Assembly (NCBI RefSeq): GCF_010725725.1
Contig: NZ_AP022599.1
Span: 3,224,001 to 3,288,000, forward strand
From: Mycolicibacterium pulveris
GTDB taxonomy: Bacteria > Actinomycetota > Actinomycetes > Mycobacteriales > Mycobacteriaceae
Direction of reading: 5' to 3'
DNA: 64,000 nucleotides
The position numbers and the translations under genes are program-made. Below the pieces are notes generated by a model. The model saw nothing but the letters and a program-made list of their open reading frames with translations, made no database searches and was not told where the DNA came from. Shown piece by piece: positions 57,033-64,000 of the stretch (position 1 is its first letter; every line of letters begins with the position of its first letter).

Positions 57033-57644
57033 TTAGCCGGATCGCTCCCAGCGGCCCGTGGCCGGCAACGCGGCGAGCACGATCGTGGCCACCGGGAAGA
57101 CCGGGATCGCGTACACCACCGCGGGCAGCTTGGCGCCCGCGACGAACAGGCTGGAGAAAATCAACAGCGCCACAACGGAACCCACCACGATCAGCAGGCG
57201 GCTCAGGCGGCGGCGCAACAGCAACCCGATCAACCCCGCGATGAGGGCGGCCGCCGAGATCGCGGTGAGGAAGCCGACGGCGACGCAGAAGAGCGGGTCG
57301 GAGCGCCACCAGCCGGTGATCAGATCGGTGGCGATGACGGCGGTGGCCCAACCGGCCAGGATGCTCATGACCGCGGTGGTGATCGCCGTCTTGGGGCTGG
57401 CCGGGGCCGGTTGCCTCGGGGACACGGCCATCGGCCGGGCGCGCGGGATGTACCCCGTCTGCAGGTCGGACTGGTCTGACAACTGCGTCGGGCCCACATC
57501 GGTCACCTGGGTCGGCGGGTCCACGACGGGATTCGCGCCGGTGGGGTGGCGGCGGATGATACTGGTCTGCGGCTCTTGGCCGACGGGAATCTCGCCGGTG
57601 GGATGACGCCGGATTATCCGCGGTGAGCTGTCGTCGTCGGCCAC
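57033..57644 (-). CDS. membrane protein with duplicated IIRRHPTG motif
   Basis: A 203-residue protein. The N-terminal 85 residues are cytoplasmic and low in structure, and contain a duplicated motif: PRIIRRHPTGEIPVGQ and TSIIRRHPTGANPVV. Four membrane helices follow (about residues 88-110, 117-140, 146-168, 172-195). It is four-TM, of a conserved mycobacterial type without known role. The 91 bases before uvrD1's end contain nothing else. Confidence 0.75.
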   Translation of the reverse strand: MADDDSSPRIIRRHPTGEIPVGQEPQTSIIRRHPTGANPVVDPPTQVTDVGPTQLSDQSDLQTGYIPRARPMAVSPRQPAPASPKTAITTAVMSILAGWATAVIATDLITGWWRSDPLFCVAVGFLTAISAAALIAGLIGLLLRRRLSRLLIVVGSVVALLIFSSLFVAGAKLPAVVYAIPVFPVATIVLAALPATGRWERSG

Positions 57645-57669
57645 TCAGCCAGCGTAATTGTCAGCCCAC

Positions 57670-58716
57670 TCAGGGCGTGAGCCCGCGCTTGGCCAGCCAA
57701 CCGACCGGGTCGACGCGGTCGGTGCCGTTGACCAGCACCTCGAAGTGCAGGTGCGGTCCGGTGGAGTTGCCGGTGTTGCCCATCTTGGCGATCTGGTCAC
57801 CGGCCCACACCCGCTGGCCAACGTCGACCAGCACCGAGCTGAGGTGACCGTAGAGCGTCACCGAGCCGTCGGAATGGCGCAGCTTGACCATGTTGCCGTA
57901 GCCGGCATACGGGCCCGCCGAGATGACGACGCCGTCGGACGCGGCCAGAATCGGCGTGCCGATCGAGTTGGCGATGTCGATGCCGCCGTGCAGGACACCC
58001 CAGCGGTATCCGAAGCCCGACGTCCACACCCCGCGGGTCGGCATGACGAACATCGGCCGCTGCAGCCGGGCTTCGCGCTCGGCGCGTTCCTGCGCGAACG
58101 CGGCCGCCTTCTGGATCTCCTCGGTGTGCACGGCTGAGTTGGCGGCGGGCGTGACCGCCACGACCTGCATGCCGTCCATCGAGCCGGTGATCGCGCCGCC
58201 ACCCAGCGCGGCCTGATCGGCCGCCAGGACGGTGGCGTCGGCTTCCTTCGCGGACGGGTGCGTCATCGAGTACGCGCCCGCCGCGGTGGCGCCGACGGCC
58301 ATCGCCGCGACCATCAGCCGACCCTTCACGGGCACGTCGGGTTTGCGGTGCGCGCTGCGACGGCCGATGTTGATGACGTCGGTGGTGGCCATGCCGTCGC
58401 TGGTGTCGGTGTGGCTGTCGCGGTAGGCGCGGGTGCGGCGTTGATGGCCGGGGCCGGCTTGGAACTCCGACGGCACGGCGAGCCGCAACGGTGCGAGGTC
58501 GTCGGTGTCGTGCAGGTCGTCGAGCTCGGGCGCGTGGATTACGGCCGACTCCCGATCGAACGCGATGCTTTCCCGGAAGTCCACGTCGGACAGGTCGCCG
58601 AACTCGTTGAAGGGAATGATGTCGGTGACTTCAGCGGGACTTTCGGTGACGCGACCGGTGATTTGCCGTTTCGTCGTTCCCTTAGCGGGAAATCGGGACG
58701 AACGGTGCGCTGCCAA
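57670..58716 (-). CDS. M23 family metallopeptidase (Rv0950c-like), cell-wall hydrolase
   Basis: A 348-residue protein. Residues 1-125 are a long cytoplasmic polar segment, residues 131-150 a membrane anchor (LMVAAMAVGATAAGAYSM), followed by a coiled stretch and an LytM/M23 domain (residues 225-345): SGFGYRWGVLHGGIDIANSI (HxxxD), AGYGNMVKLRHSDG, VTLYGHLSS and GPHLHFEVLVNG (HxH). All zinc ligands are kept, so it should cut peptidoglycan peptide bridges outside. The TTG start at 58716 has AAGGAC upstream. Divergent from sucC. Confidence 0.88.
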   Translation of the reverse strand: MAAHRSSRFPAKGTTKRQITGRVTESPAEVTDIIPFNEFGDLSDVDFRESIAFDRESAVIHAPELDDLHDTDDLAPLRLAVPSEFQAGPGHQRRTRAYRDSHTDTSDGMATTDVINIGRRSAHRKPDVPVKGRLMVAAMAVGATAAGAYSMTHPSAKEADATVLAADQAALGGGAITGSMDGMQVVAVTPAANSAVHTEEIQKAAAFAQERAEREARLQRPMFVMPTRGVWTSGFGYRWGVLHGGIDIANSIGTPILAASDGVVISAGPYAGYGNMVKLRHSDGSVTLYGHLSSVLVDVGQRVWAGDQIAKMGNTGNSTGPHLHFEVLVNGTDRVDPVGWLAKRGLTP

Positions 58717-58821
58717 TCTGCGGAGTCCTTTTCGCTGTGACCGAAATGTGACCTAAACCAGAAGGCACGTTAACCGCACTCCAATGTCGGCTGCAAGCCA
58801 AGCGGATATTCCGCGCGGGAT

Positions 58822-58837
58822 TGTGAGCTGTATCACT
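58822..58837. promoter_or_regulatory. CRP-like binding site between M23 peptidase and sucC
   Basis: TGTGAGCTGTATCACT fits TGTGA-N6-TCACA with one mismatch at the last base. It lies 106 bases upstream of the peptidase start and 130 bases upstream of sucC, so a cAMP-CRP protein (Rv3676 type) could act on either. Confidence 0.6.
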
Positions 58838-58966
58838 GGCACCCGCCGGTGAGATCGACCACATGAGCGGTGGGCGGTGCCAAAGACCTCAGCGCGTGTC
58901 GATAAAGTTCCCCCGAGCCCTGTCGGCCCAAACCTTTGCAGAACACGCGCTAGAGACAGTGAGTCC

Positions 58967-60133
58967 ATGGACCTCTTCGAATATCAGGCGAAAGAACTGT
59001 TCGCCAAGCACAACGTGCCCACCACACCCGGCCGGGTAACCGACACCGCCGAGGACGCCAAAGCGATCGCCGAGGAGATCGGCAAACCGGTGATGGTCAA
59101 GGCGCAGGTCAAGACCGGCGGCCGCGGGAAGGCCGGCGGCGTCAAGTACGCGGCCACTCCCGACGACGCCTTCACCCACGCCCAGAACATCCTCGGCCTC
59201 GACATCAAAGGCCACATCGTCAAGAAGCTGCTGGTCTCGGAGGCCAGCGACATCGCCGAGGAGTACTACATCTCGTTCCTGCTCGACCGCGCCAACCGCA
59301 CCTACCTGGCGATGTGCTCGGTCGAGGGCGGCATGGAGATCGAAGAAGTCGCCGCCACCAAGCCCGACCGGCTGGCGAAGGTCCCCGTCAACGCGCTCAA
59401 GGGAGTCGACGTGGCCTTCGCGCGCGAGATCGCCGAGAAGGGCCACCTGCCTGCCGAGGTGCTCGACGCCGCGGCGGTGACGATCGCCAAGCTGTGGGAG
59501 GCCTTCGTCGCCGAGGACGCCACCCTGGTCGAGGTGAACCCGTTGGTGCGCACGCCCGACGATCAGATCCTCGCGCTCGACGGCAAGGTCACGCTGGACG
59601 CCAACGCCGACTTCCGCCACCCCGAGCACGCCGAGTTCGAGGACCGCGACGCCACCGATCCGCTGGAGCTCAAGGCCAAGGAGCACGACCTCAACTACGT
59701 CAAGCTCGACGGCCAGGTCGGCATCATCGGCAACGGCGCAGGCCTGGTGATGTCGACGCTGGACGTCACGGCGTACGCCGGTGAGAAGCACGGCGGCGTG
59801 AAGCCGGCCAACTTCCTCGACATCGGCGGCGGCGCCTCGGCCGAGGTGATGGCCGCCGGCCTGGATGTCATCCTGCACGATCCCCAGGTCAAGAGCGTGT
59901 TCGTCAACGTGTTCGGCGGCATCACCGCGTGCGACGAGGTTGCCAACGGCATCGTCAACGCGCTGAAGATCCTCGGCGACGAGGCCAACAAGCCGCTCGT
60001 GGTGCGACTCGACGGCAACAACGTGGAGGAGGGCCGGCGCATCCTGGCCGAGGCCAACCACCCGCTGGTGACTGAGGTGGACACGATGGACGAAGCCGCC
60101 GACAAGGCTGCCGAGCTGGCCGCGAAAGCCTGA
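58967..60133 (+). CDS. sucC: succinyl-CoA synthetase beta subunit
   Basis: A 388-residue ATP-grasp subunit: [60 protein letters not shown] (Mg/nucleotide), [20 protein letters not shown] and [23 protein letters not shown] 58967 is the conserved start. With SucD it makes succinate and ATP from succinyl-CoA in the TCA cycle. sucD follows after ten bases. The 226-base leader holds a CRP-like site. Confidence 0.96.
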   Translation: MDLFEYQAKELFAKHNVPTTPGRVTDTAEDAKAIAEEIGKPVMVKAQVKTGGRGKAGGVKYAATPDDAFTHAQNILGLDIKGHIVKKLLVSEASDIAEEYYISFLLDRANRTYLAMCSVEGGMEIEEVAATKPDRLAKVPVNALKGVDVAFAREIAEKGHLPAEVLDAAAVTIAKLWEAFVAEDATLVEVNPLVRTPDDQILALDGKVTLDANADFRHPEHAEFEDRDATDPLELKAKEHDLNYVKLDGQVGIIGNGAGLVMSTLDVTAYAGEKHGGVKPANFLDIGGGASAEVMAAGLDVILHDPQVKSVFVNVFGGITACDEVANGIVNALKILGDEANKPLVVRLDGNNVEEGRRILAEANHPLVTEVDTMDEAADKAAELAAKA

Positions 60134-60143
60134 GAGGACCGAA

Positions 60144-61046
60144 ATGTCGATCTTTCTGAACAAGAACTCCAAGGTCATCGTCCAGGGCATCACCGGCAAG
60201 GAGGCCAGCCTCCACACCGCGCGCATGCTCAAGGCCGGGACCCAGTTGGTCGGCGGGGTCAACGCCCGCAAGGCCGGAACCACGGTGTCGCACAAGGACG
60301 CCAATGACGCTGACGTCGAGCTGCCGGTGTTCGGCACCGTCGCCGAGGCGATGAAGGAAACCGGCGCCGACGTATCCGTGGTCTTCGTGCCGCCGAAGTT
60401 CGCCAAGGACGCGATCATCGAGGCCATCGACGCGGAGATCCCGCTGCTGGTTGTCATCACCGAGGGAATTCCGGTGCAGGACACCGCTTATGCGTGGGCC
60501 TACAACGTCGAAAAGGGGCAGAAGACCCGCATCATCGGCCCCAACTGCCCGGGCATCATCACTCCCGGCGAGGCGTTGGCGGGCATCACCCCGGCCAACA
60601 TCACCGGCCCCGGTCCGGTCGGCCTGGTGTCGAAGTCCGGGACGCTGACCTACCAGATGATGTACGAGCTGCGTGATCTCGGGTTCTCGACAGCCATCGG
60701 CATCGGCGGTGACCCGGTCATCGGCACCACGCACATCGACGCGATCGAGGCGTTCGAGAAGGATCCCGACACCAAGGTCATCGTGATGATCGGTGAGATC
60801 GGCGGCGACGCCGAGGAGCGGGCCGCCGACTACATCAAGGACAACGTGAGCAAGCCGGTCGTCGGCTACGTCGCGGGCTTCACGGCGCCGGAGGGCAAGA
60901 CGATGGGCCACGCCGGCGCCATCGTTTCCGGGTCGTCGGGCACGGCGCAGGCCAAGAAGGAAGCGCTGGAAGCCGCGGGTGTGCAGGTCGGCAAGACGCC
61001 CTCGGCTACGGCCCAGCTGGCCCGGGAAATCCTGGAGAGCCTCTAA
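60144..61046 (+). CDS. sucD: succinyl-CoA synthetase alpha subunit
   Basis: A 300-residue CoA-binding subunit: [47 protein letters not shown] and the phosphorylated His256 in [20 protein letters not shown]. Start ATG 60144 behind GAGAGGACCGAA. It forms the heterodimeric or tetrameric enzyme with SucC. A long hairpin lies just after its stop. Confidence 0.96.
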   Translation: MSIFLNKNSKVIVQGITGKEASLHTARMLKAGTQLVGGVNARKAGTTVSHKDANDADVELPVFGTVAEAMKETGADVSVVFVPPKFAKDAIIEAIDAEIPLLVVITEGIPVQDTAYAWAYNVEKGQKTRIIGPNCPGIITPGEALAGITPANITGPGPVGLVSKSGTLTYQMMYELRDLGFSTAIGIGGDPVIGTTHIDAIEAFEKDPDTKVIVMIGEIGGDAEERAADYIKDNVSKPVVGYVAGFTAPEGKTMGHAGAIVSGSSGTAQAKKEALEAAGVQVGKTPSATAQLAREILESL

Positions 61047-61056
61047 CCCCCTTCTG

Positions 61057-61118
61057 CGCGAGCGTGCGTAAACTCCGCACTTTTCGCGGCGTGTCGCCCT
61101 CAGACACGCACGCTCGCG
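61057..61118. repeat. 13-bp inverted repeat downstream of sucD (terminator or interspersed element)
   Basis: CGCGAGCGTGCGT (61057-61069) pairs perfectly with ACGCACGCTCGCG (61106-61118). The 36-base loop contains GTGCGGAG-like and GTGTCGCCCTCAGACAC stems. It starts ten bases after the sucD stop and ends with AAAAAGAAAGG, which also gives the next gene's ribosome site. Confidence 0.65.
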
Positions 61119-61137
61119 AAAAAGAAAGGTGAGCCCA

Positions 61138-62667
61138 ATGGCGGTCGACCCGCGGACCCCGGTGCTGGTCGGCGTCGGGCAGTTCACCGAACGCATCGAC
61201 GACCCCGGGTACCGGGGGATGTCGGCGGTGGAGCTCGCGACCGAGGCGGTGCGTGCGGCGCTGGCCGACACCGGTGTCGACCCGGCCGCGATCGCCAAGG
61301 CGATCGAAACCGTATACGGGCTGCGGCAATTCGAGATCTCCGGACCGATGCCCGCGACGCTGGGCAAGTCGAACAATTACCCGCGCTCGGTGATGAACCG
61401 GGTGGGCGGCGACCCGGCCCGGGTCGTGCTCGAACCCGTCGGCGGGCAGGGCCCGCAGAAACTCGTCACCGAAGCGGGCGCAGCGATCGCGGCCGGCGAG
61501 ATGGACGCGGCGATGGTCATCGGTTCCGAGCCGGGGTCCACGGCACGGTATTTCGCCGACCGCGACAACAGGCCCGACTTCACCGAACACGTCGACGGCC
61601 AGTTGGAGGATCGCGGCCACCAGATCCACCAGTACTTCACCGAGTACACCGCCAAGCACGGGTTGACCGGCGCGGCGGTGCAGTACGGGCTGCTGGACAA
61701 CGCGCGCCGCAGCCGGCTGGGGCTCGGCGTGTCCGCCTACCGTCGGCTGATGGCCGAGTTGTTCGTCCCGCTGTCGAAAGTCGCGGCGAAGAACCCGTTC
61801 TCGTCATCGCCCGTCGAGCGTTCGGTCGAGGAGATCGTCACGGTCACCGACGACAATCGGATGATCTGCGACCCGTACCCGCGGCTGCTGGTCGCACGCG
61901 ACCAGGTCAACCAGGGCGCCGCGGTGATCATGATGTCGGTGGCTGCCGCCCGCCGTCTCGGCGTGCCCGAGTCGAAATGGGTTTACCTGCACGGCCATTC
62001 GGATCTCACCGAGCAGCCGCTGCTGGACCGTGTCGACCTCGGCGCCAGCCCGGCGGCCGTGCTCGCAGCACGAGAAGCGTTGCGGGTCGCCGACATCGGC
62101 GTCGACGACATCGCCACCTTCGACCTGTACAGCTGCTTTCCGTTCCCGGTCTTCATCGTCAGCGAGGCGTTGGGCATCGACGGCGCCGACCCGCGTGGGC
62201 TCACGGTTACCGGTGGGCTGCCCTACTTCGGCGGCCCGGGCAACAGCTACTCGCTGCATGCCATCGCCGAGACTGTGACGCAATTGCGGGACAGGCCAGG
62301 GCGATTCGGCTTCGTCGGCGCCAACGGCGGCACGATGAGCAAGTATTCGGTCGGTGTGTACTCCACTCGACCCGCCCCCTGGCGAGCCGACCGCAGCGAA
62401 CAGCTCAACCAGCAGGTCAGCGCATTGCCGAAGGTCGCGGTCGCCGAAAGGCCCGACGGCGCAGCCACGATCGAAACCTATTCGGTGCGCTACGACTGGC
62501 CCACCACCACCGGCATCATCATCGGGCGCCTCGACGCCGACAACTCGCGTTTCCTGGCCACCACCGAAGACCCCGAGCTGGTGGGGCTGATGTGCGACGG
62601 CGATCCGCTGACGGCCGCCATCCACGTGCGGCCGACCGAGCACGGCAACCGCGCCACGTTGAGGTAG
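61138..62667 (+). CDS. thiolase-like acetyl-CoA acetyltransferase homologue
   Basis: A 509-residue thiolase-fold protein. DPRTPVLVGVGQFTERIDDP, YPRSVMNRVGGDPARVVLEP, GEMDAAMVIGSEPGSTARYF, FDLYSCFPFPVFIVSEALGI and GGLPYFGGPGNSYSLHAIAE are shared with SCP2/acetyl-CoA acetyltransferase-like proteins. The usual N-terminal nucleophilic Cys position reads EPVGGQGPQKLVTEAG, with no Cys. The C-terminal 100 residues form a separate domain. ATG 61138 is eight bases after GAAAGG. The role is unclear: a thiolase with other chemistry or an accessory protein. Confidence 0.83.
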   Translation: MAVDPRTPVLVGVGQFTERIDDPGYRGMSAVELATEAVRAALADTGVDPAAIAKAIETVYGLRQFEISGPMPATLGKSNNYPRSVMNRVGGDPARVVLEPVGGQGPQKLVTEAGAAIAAGEMDAAMVIGSEPGSTARYFADRDNRPDFTEHVDGQLEDRGHQIHQYFTEYTAKHGLTGAAVQYGLLDNARRSRLGLGVSAYRRLMAELFVPLSKVAAKNPFSSSPVERSVEEIVTVTDDNRMICDPYPRLLVARDQVNQGAAVIMMSVAAARRLGVPESKWVYLHGHSDLTEQPLLDRVDLGASPAAVLAAREALRVADIGVDDIATFDLYSCFPFPVFIVSEALGIDGADPRGLTVTGGLPYFGGPGNSYSLHAIAETVTQLRDRPGRFGFVGANGGTMSKYSVGVYSTRPAPWRADRSEQLNQQVSALPKVAVAERPDGAATIETYSVRYDWPTTTGIIIGRLDADNSRFLATTEDPELVGLMCDGDPLTAAIHVRPTEHGNRATLR

Positions 62668-62673
62668 CCGACG

Positions 62674-63420
62674 GTGACGCGGGCGCTGCTGGCCGGGGTG
62701 CTGCTGCTCGCGGTGCTGACCGGTTGCGGTTCGGGCACCTCGGCAAGCCAGACCATCGTGGTCTACGCCGCGGCGTCCCTGCGCGGTCCCTTCACCGATA
62801 TCGGCGAGCAGTTCGAAGACGCCAATCCCGGTGCATCCGTGGAGTTTTCATTCGCCGGGTCCTCGGATCTGGTGACCCAGCTGACGCAGGGCGCCCGGGC
62901 TGACGTATTCGCCTCGGCCGACGTCACCAACATGGACAAGGCCGCCGACGCCGGTCTGCTCCAGGGTCCGCCGGTGAACTTCGCGTCGAACACGCTGACC
63001 ATCGCCGTCGCGCCCGGTAACCCCAAAGGTGTCACGGCGCTCCGCGACCTGACCCGCCCCGACATCGCCGTCGTCGTCTGCGCCCCCCAGGTGCCGTGCG
63101 GCGCGGCCACCCGCCGCGTCGAACGGGCCGCGGCCGTCGACCTGTCCCCGGCCAGTGAGGAATCATCGGTCACCGACGTGCTCAACAAGGTGACCAGCGG
63201 GCAGGCCGACGCCGGGTTGGTCTACATCACCGACGCGATCGACGCCGGAGACAAGGTCACCGCCGTGCCCTTTCCCGAGGCGGAAGGCCTCGTCAACACG
63301 TACCCGATCGCGGTGCTCGAGCAGTCGCAAAACCCTGATCTCGCAACGAAATTCGTCGCGGCCGTCACGGGCGAACCCGGGCAGCGGGTGCTCGCCGCGG
63401 CCGGTTTCACGACACCCTGA
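62674..63420 (+). CDS. modA: molybdate ABC transporter substrate-binding lipoprotein
   Basis: A 248-residue periplasmic-type binding protein. The signal MTRALLAGVLLLAVLTGCGS ends in a lipobox LTGC with Cys18 lipidated. The mature part has TIVVYAAASLRGPFTDIGEQ, FSFAGSSDLVTQLTQGARAD and VFASADVTNMDKAADAGLL, the ModA pattern with the two Ser-containing oxyanion loops. It binds molybdate or tungstate outside the membrane. No modB or modC lies in the window, so its permease must be elsewhere. GTG 62674 follows the thiolase stop by six bases. Confidence 0.87.
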   Translation: MTRALLAGVLLLAVLTGCGSGTSASQTIVVYAAASLRGPFTDIGEQFEDANPGASVEFSFAGSSDLVTQLTQGARADVFASADVTNMDKAADAGLLQGPPVNFASNTLTIAVAPGNPKGVTALRDLTRPDIAVVVCAPQVPCGAATRRVERAAAVDLSPASEESSVTDVLNKVTSGQADAGLVYITDAIDAGDKVTAVPFPEAEGLVNTYPIAVLEQSQNPDLATKFVAAVTGEPGQRVLAAAGFTTP

Positions 63421-64000
63421 TCACGACATGTCGGCCAGCTTGCCCGCCAGACGCTCGACATAGGCGGCGACATCGTCGGGGGACTTGTCGGGCAGCCCGA
63501 ACAGCACCTCGGTGACGCCCAGGTCGGCCCAGCGCGCCAGCTTGTCCGCATCCGGCTTGAAGTCCAGCGCGACGATCTGGGGTGCGCCCTGCCGGCCCGC
63601 GTCCGCCCAGATGTCCTGCAGCAGCTTCACCGGTTCGTCGATGTCGAAGTCGCGCGGCGTGGTGATCCAGCCGTCGGCCGAGCGGGTGATCCACTTGAAG
63701 TTCTTCTCGGTGCCCGCCGCGCCGACGAGCACCGGGATGTGCGGTTGCACCGGCTTGGGCCAGGCCCAGCTCGGGCCGAAGCTGACGAACTCGCCCTCGT
63801 AGGACGCCTCCTCCTGGGTCCACAGCGCCCGCATGGCCTCCAGGTACTCGCGCAGCATCGTGCGGCGCCGGCCCGGCGGCACGTTGTGGTCGGCCAGCTC
63901 GTCGGTGTTCCAGCCGAAGCCGACACCGAGGCTGACCCTGCCGCCGGACAGGTGATCGAGCGTGGCGATCGTCTTGGCCAGCGAGATCGGGTCGCGCTCG
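63421..64000 (-). CDS. LLM-class F420-dependent oxidoreductase (Rv0953c-like), 5' end outside window
   Basis: The frame is open to the right edge of the window; 193 codons are visible. DPISLAKTIATLDHLSGGRV, LGVGFGWNTDELADHNVPPG, REYLEAMRALWTQEEASYEG and PHIPVLVGAAGTEKNFKWIT are typical luciferase-like F420 proteins. The full protein should have about 280 residues, so the first third is missing. It directly abuts modA tail to tail. The position after sucCD agrees with Rv0953c. Confidence 0.88.
   Translation of the reverse strand, partial: ERDPISLAKTIATLDHLSGGRVSLGVGFGWNTDELADHNVPPGRRRTMLREYLEAMRALWTQEEASYEGEFVSFGPSWAWPKPVQPHIPVLVGAAGTEKNFKWITRSADGWITTPRDFDIDEPVKLLQDIWADAGRQGAPQIVALDFKPDADKLARWADLGVTEVLFGLPDKSPDDVAAYVERLAGKLADMS

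Noticed and set aside
59103..59111. CGCAGGTCA copy in sucC
   Set aside because: A single in-frame copy (Ala-Gln-Val) in a conserved gene, far from the element; chance occurrence.

Overview
The window is high-GC actinobacterial DNA, almost certainly a rapidly growing Mycobacterium (Mycolicibacterium type). The evidence is many acyl-CoA dehydrogenases, F420-dependent luciferase-like oxidoreductases, Ku/LigD, a GAF-ANTAR regulator, small secreted mycobacterial proteins, and a gene order from mntH (about 29 kb) to the end that follows the Rv0924c-Rv0953c segment of M. tuberculosis: mntH, dapB-like/SDR, ku, ligD, LLM oxidoreductase, fpg-like, SDR, pgi, chorismate mutase, uvrD1, M23 peptidase, sucC, sucD, LLM oxidoreductase.

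Region by region. 1-10.2 kb is one plus-strand catabolic operon: a family III CoA-transferase, two large+small acyl-CoA dehydrogenase pairs around a Gfo/Idh oxidoreductase (most junctions are 4-base ATGA overlaps), then a ThDP enzyme with a degenerate cofactor motif, an aldehyde dehydrogenase and an amidohydrolase. 10.2-15.2 kb holds single housekeeping or stress genes: a two-domain VOC protein, an atypical SDR, an S4 RNA-binding protein, a cupin, a membrane protein plus GNAT, an Hsp20 preceded by a CIRCE operator, and a GAF-ANTAR regulator.

15,181-26,028 is a 10.85-kb integrated element between 25-bp direct repeats, the right one being the 3' part of an intact tRNA-Arg(CCU). It carries a tyrosine integrase, an excisionase-like HTH protein, a ribbon-helix-helix protein behind an extended -10 promoter, a DUF3631 ATPase flanked by iteron-like repeats, an HNH nuclease, a cluster of six TGACCTGCG repeats, then terminase large subunit, portal, scaffold-like, capsid, connector and stopper genes. 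No tail, tape-measure, lysis or classical repressor gene is present. This is the layout of a small phiRv-type element or a capsid-forming phage satellite and is the most interesting part of the window.

26-48 kb: an LLM oxidoreductase, a YbdK-type glutamate-cysteine ligase convergent with a GGCT/poly-gamma-glutamate hydrolase fusion, mntH with a palindromic candidate operator, two small secreted proteins, an SDR plus dapB-like pair behind a KstR-type box, ku, a sugar kinase, and the scar of a deleted polyol transport/oxidation locus (remnants of mannitol dehydrogenase, ABC permease and ABC ATPase) between ku and ligD. Then come ligD, a frameshifted hemophore-like gene, an LLM oxidoreductase with a perfect KstR box, an AurF-like diiron protein, cobF, a deaminase, a holin-like membrane protein, an Fpg/Nei glycosylase, a hydrolase, a TetR regulator and an exported chorismate mutase.

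46-64 kb: SDR and epimerase genes, a glycine-rich secreted protein, pgi, a succinate-semialdehyde dehydrogenase, an acyltransferase-3/SGNH protein, cytosolic chorismate mutase, uvrD1, a membrane protein, an M23 peptidase divergent from sucCD across a CRP-like site, a thiolase-like protein without the usual N-terminal cysteine, a ModA-like lipoprotein and a partial LLM oxidoreductase. Several long inverted repeats lie between genes and look like terminators or interspersed mycobacterial repeats.
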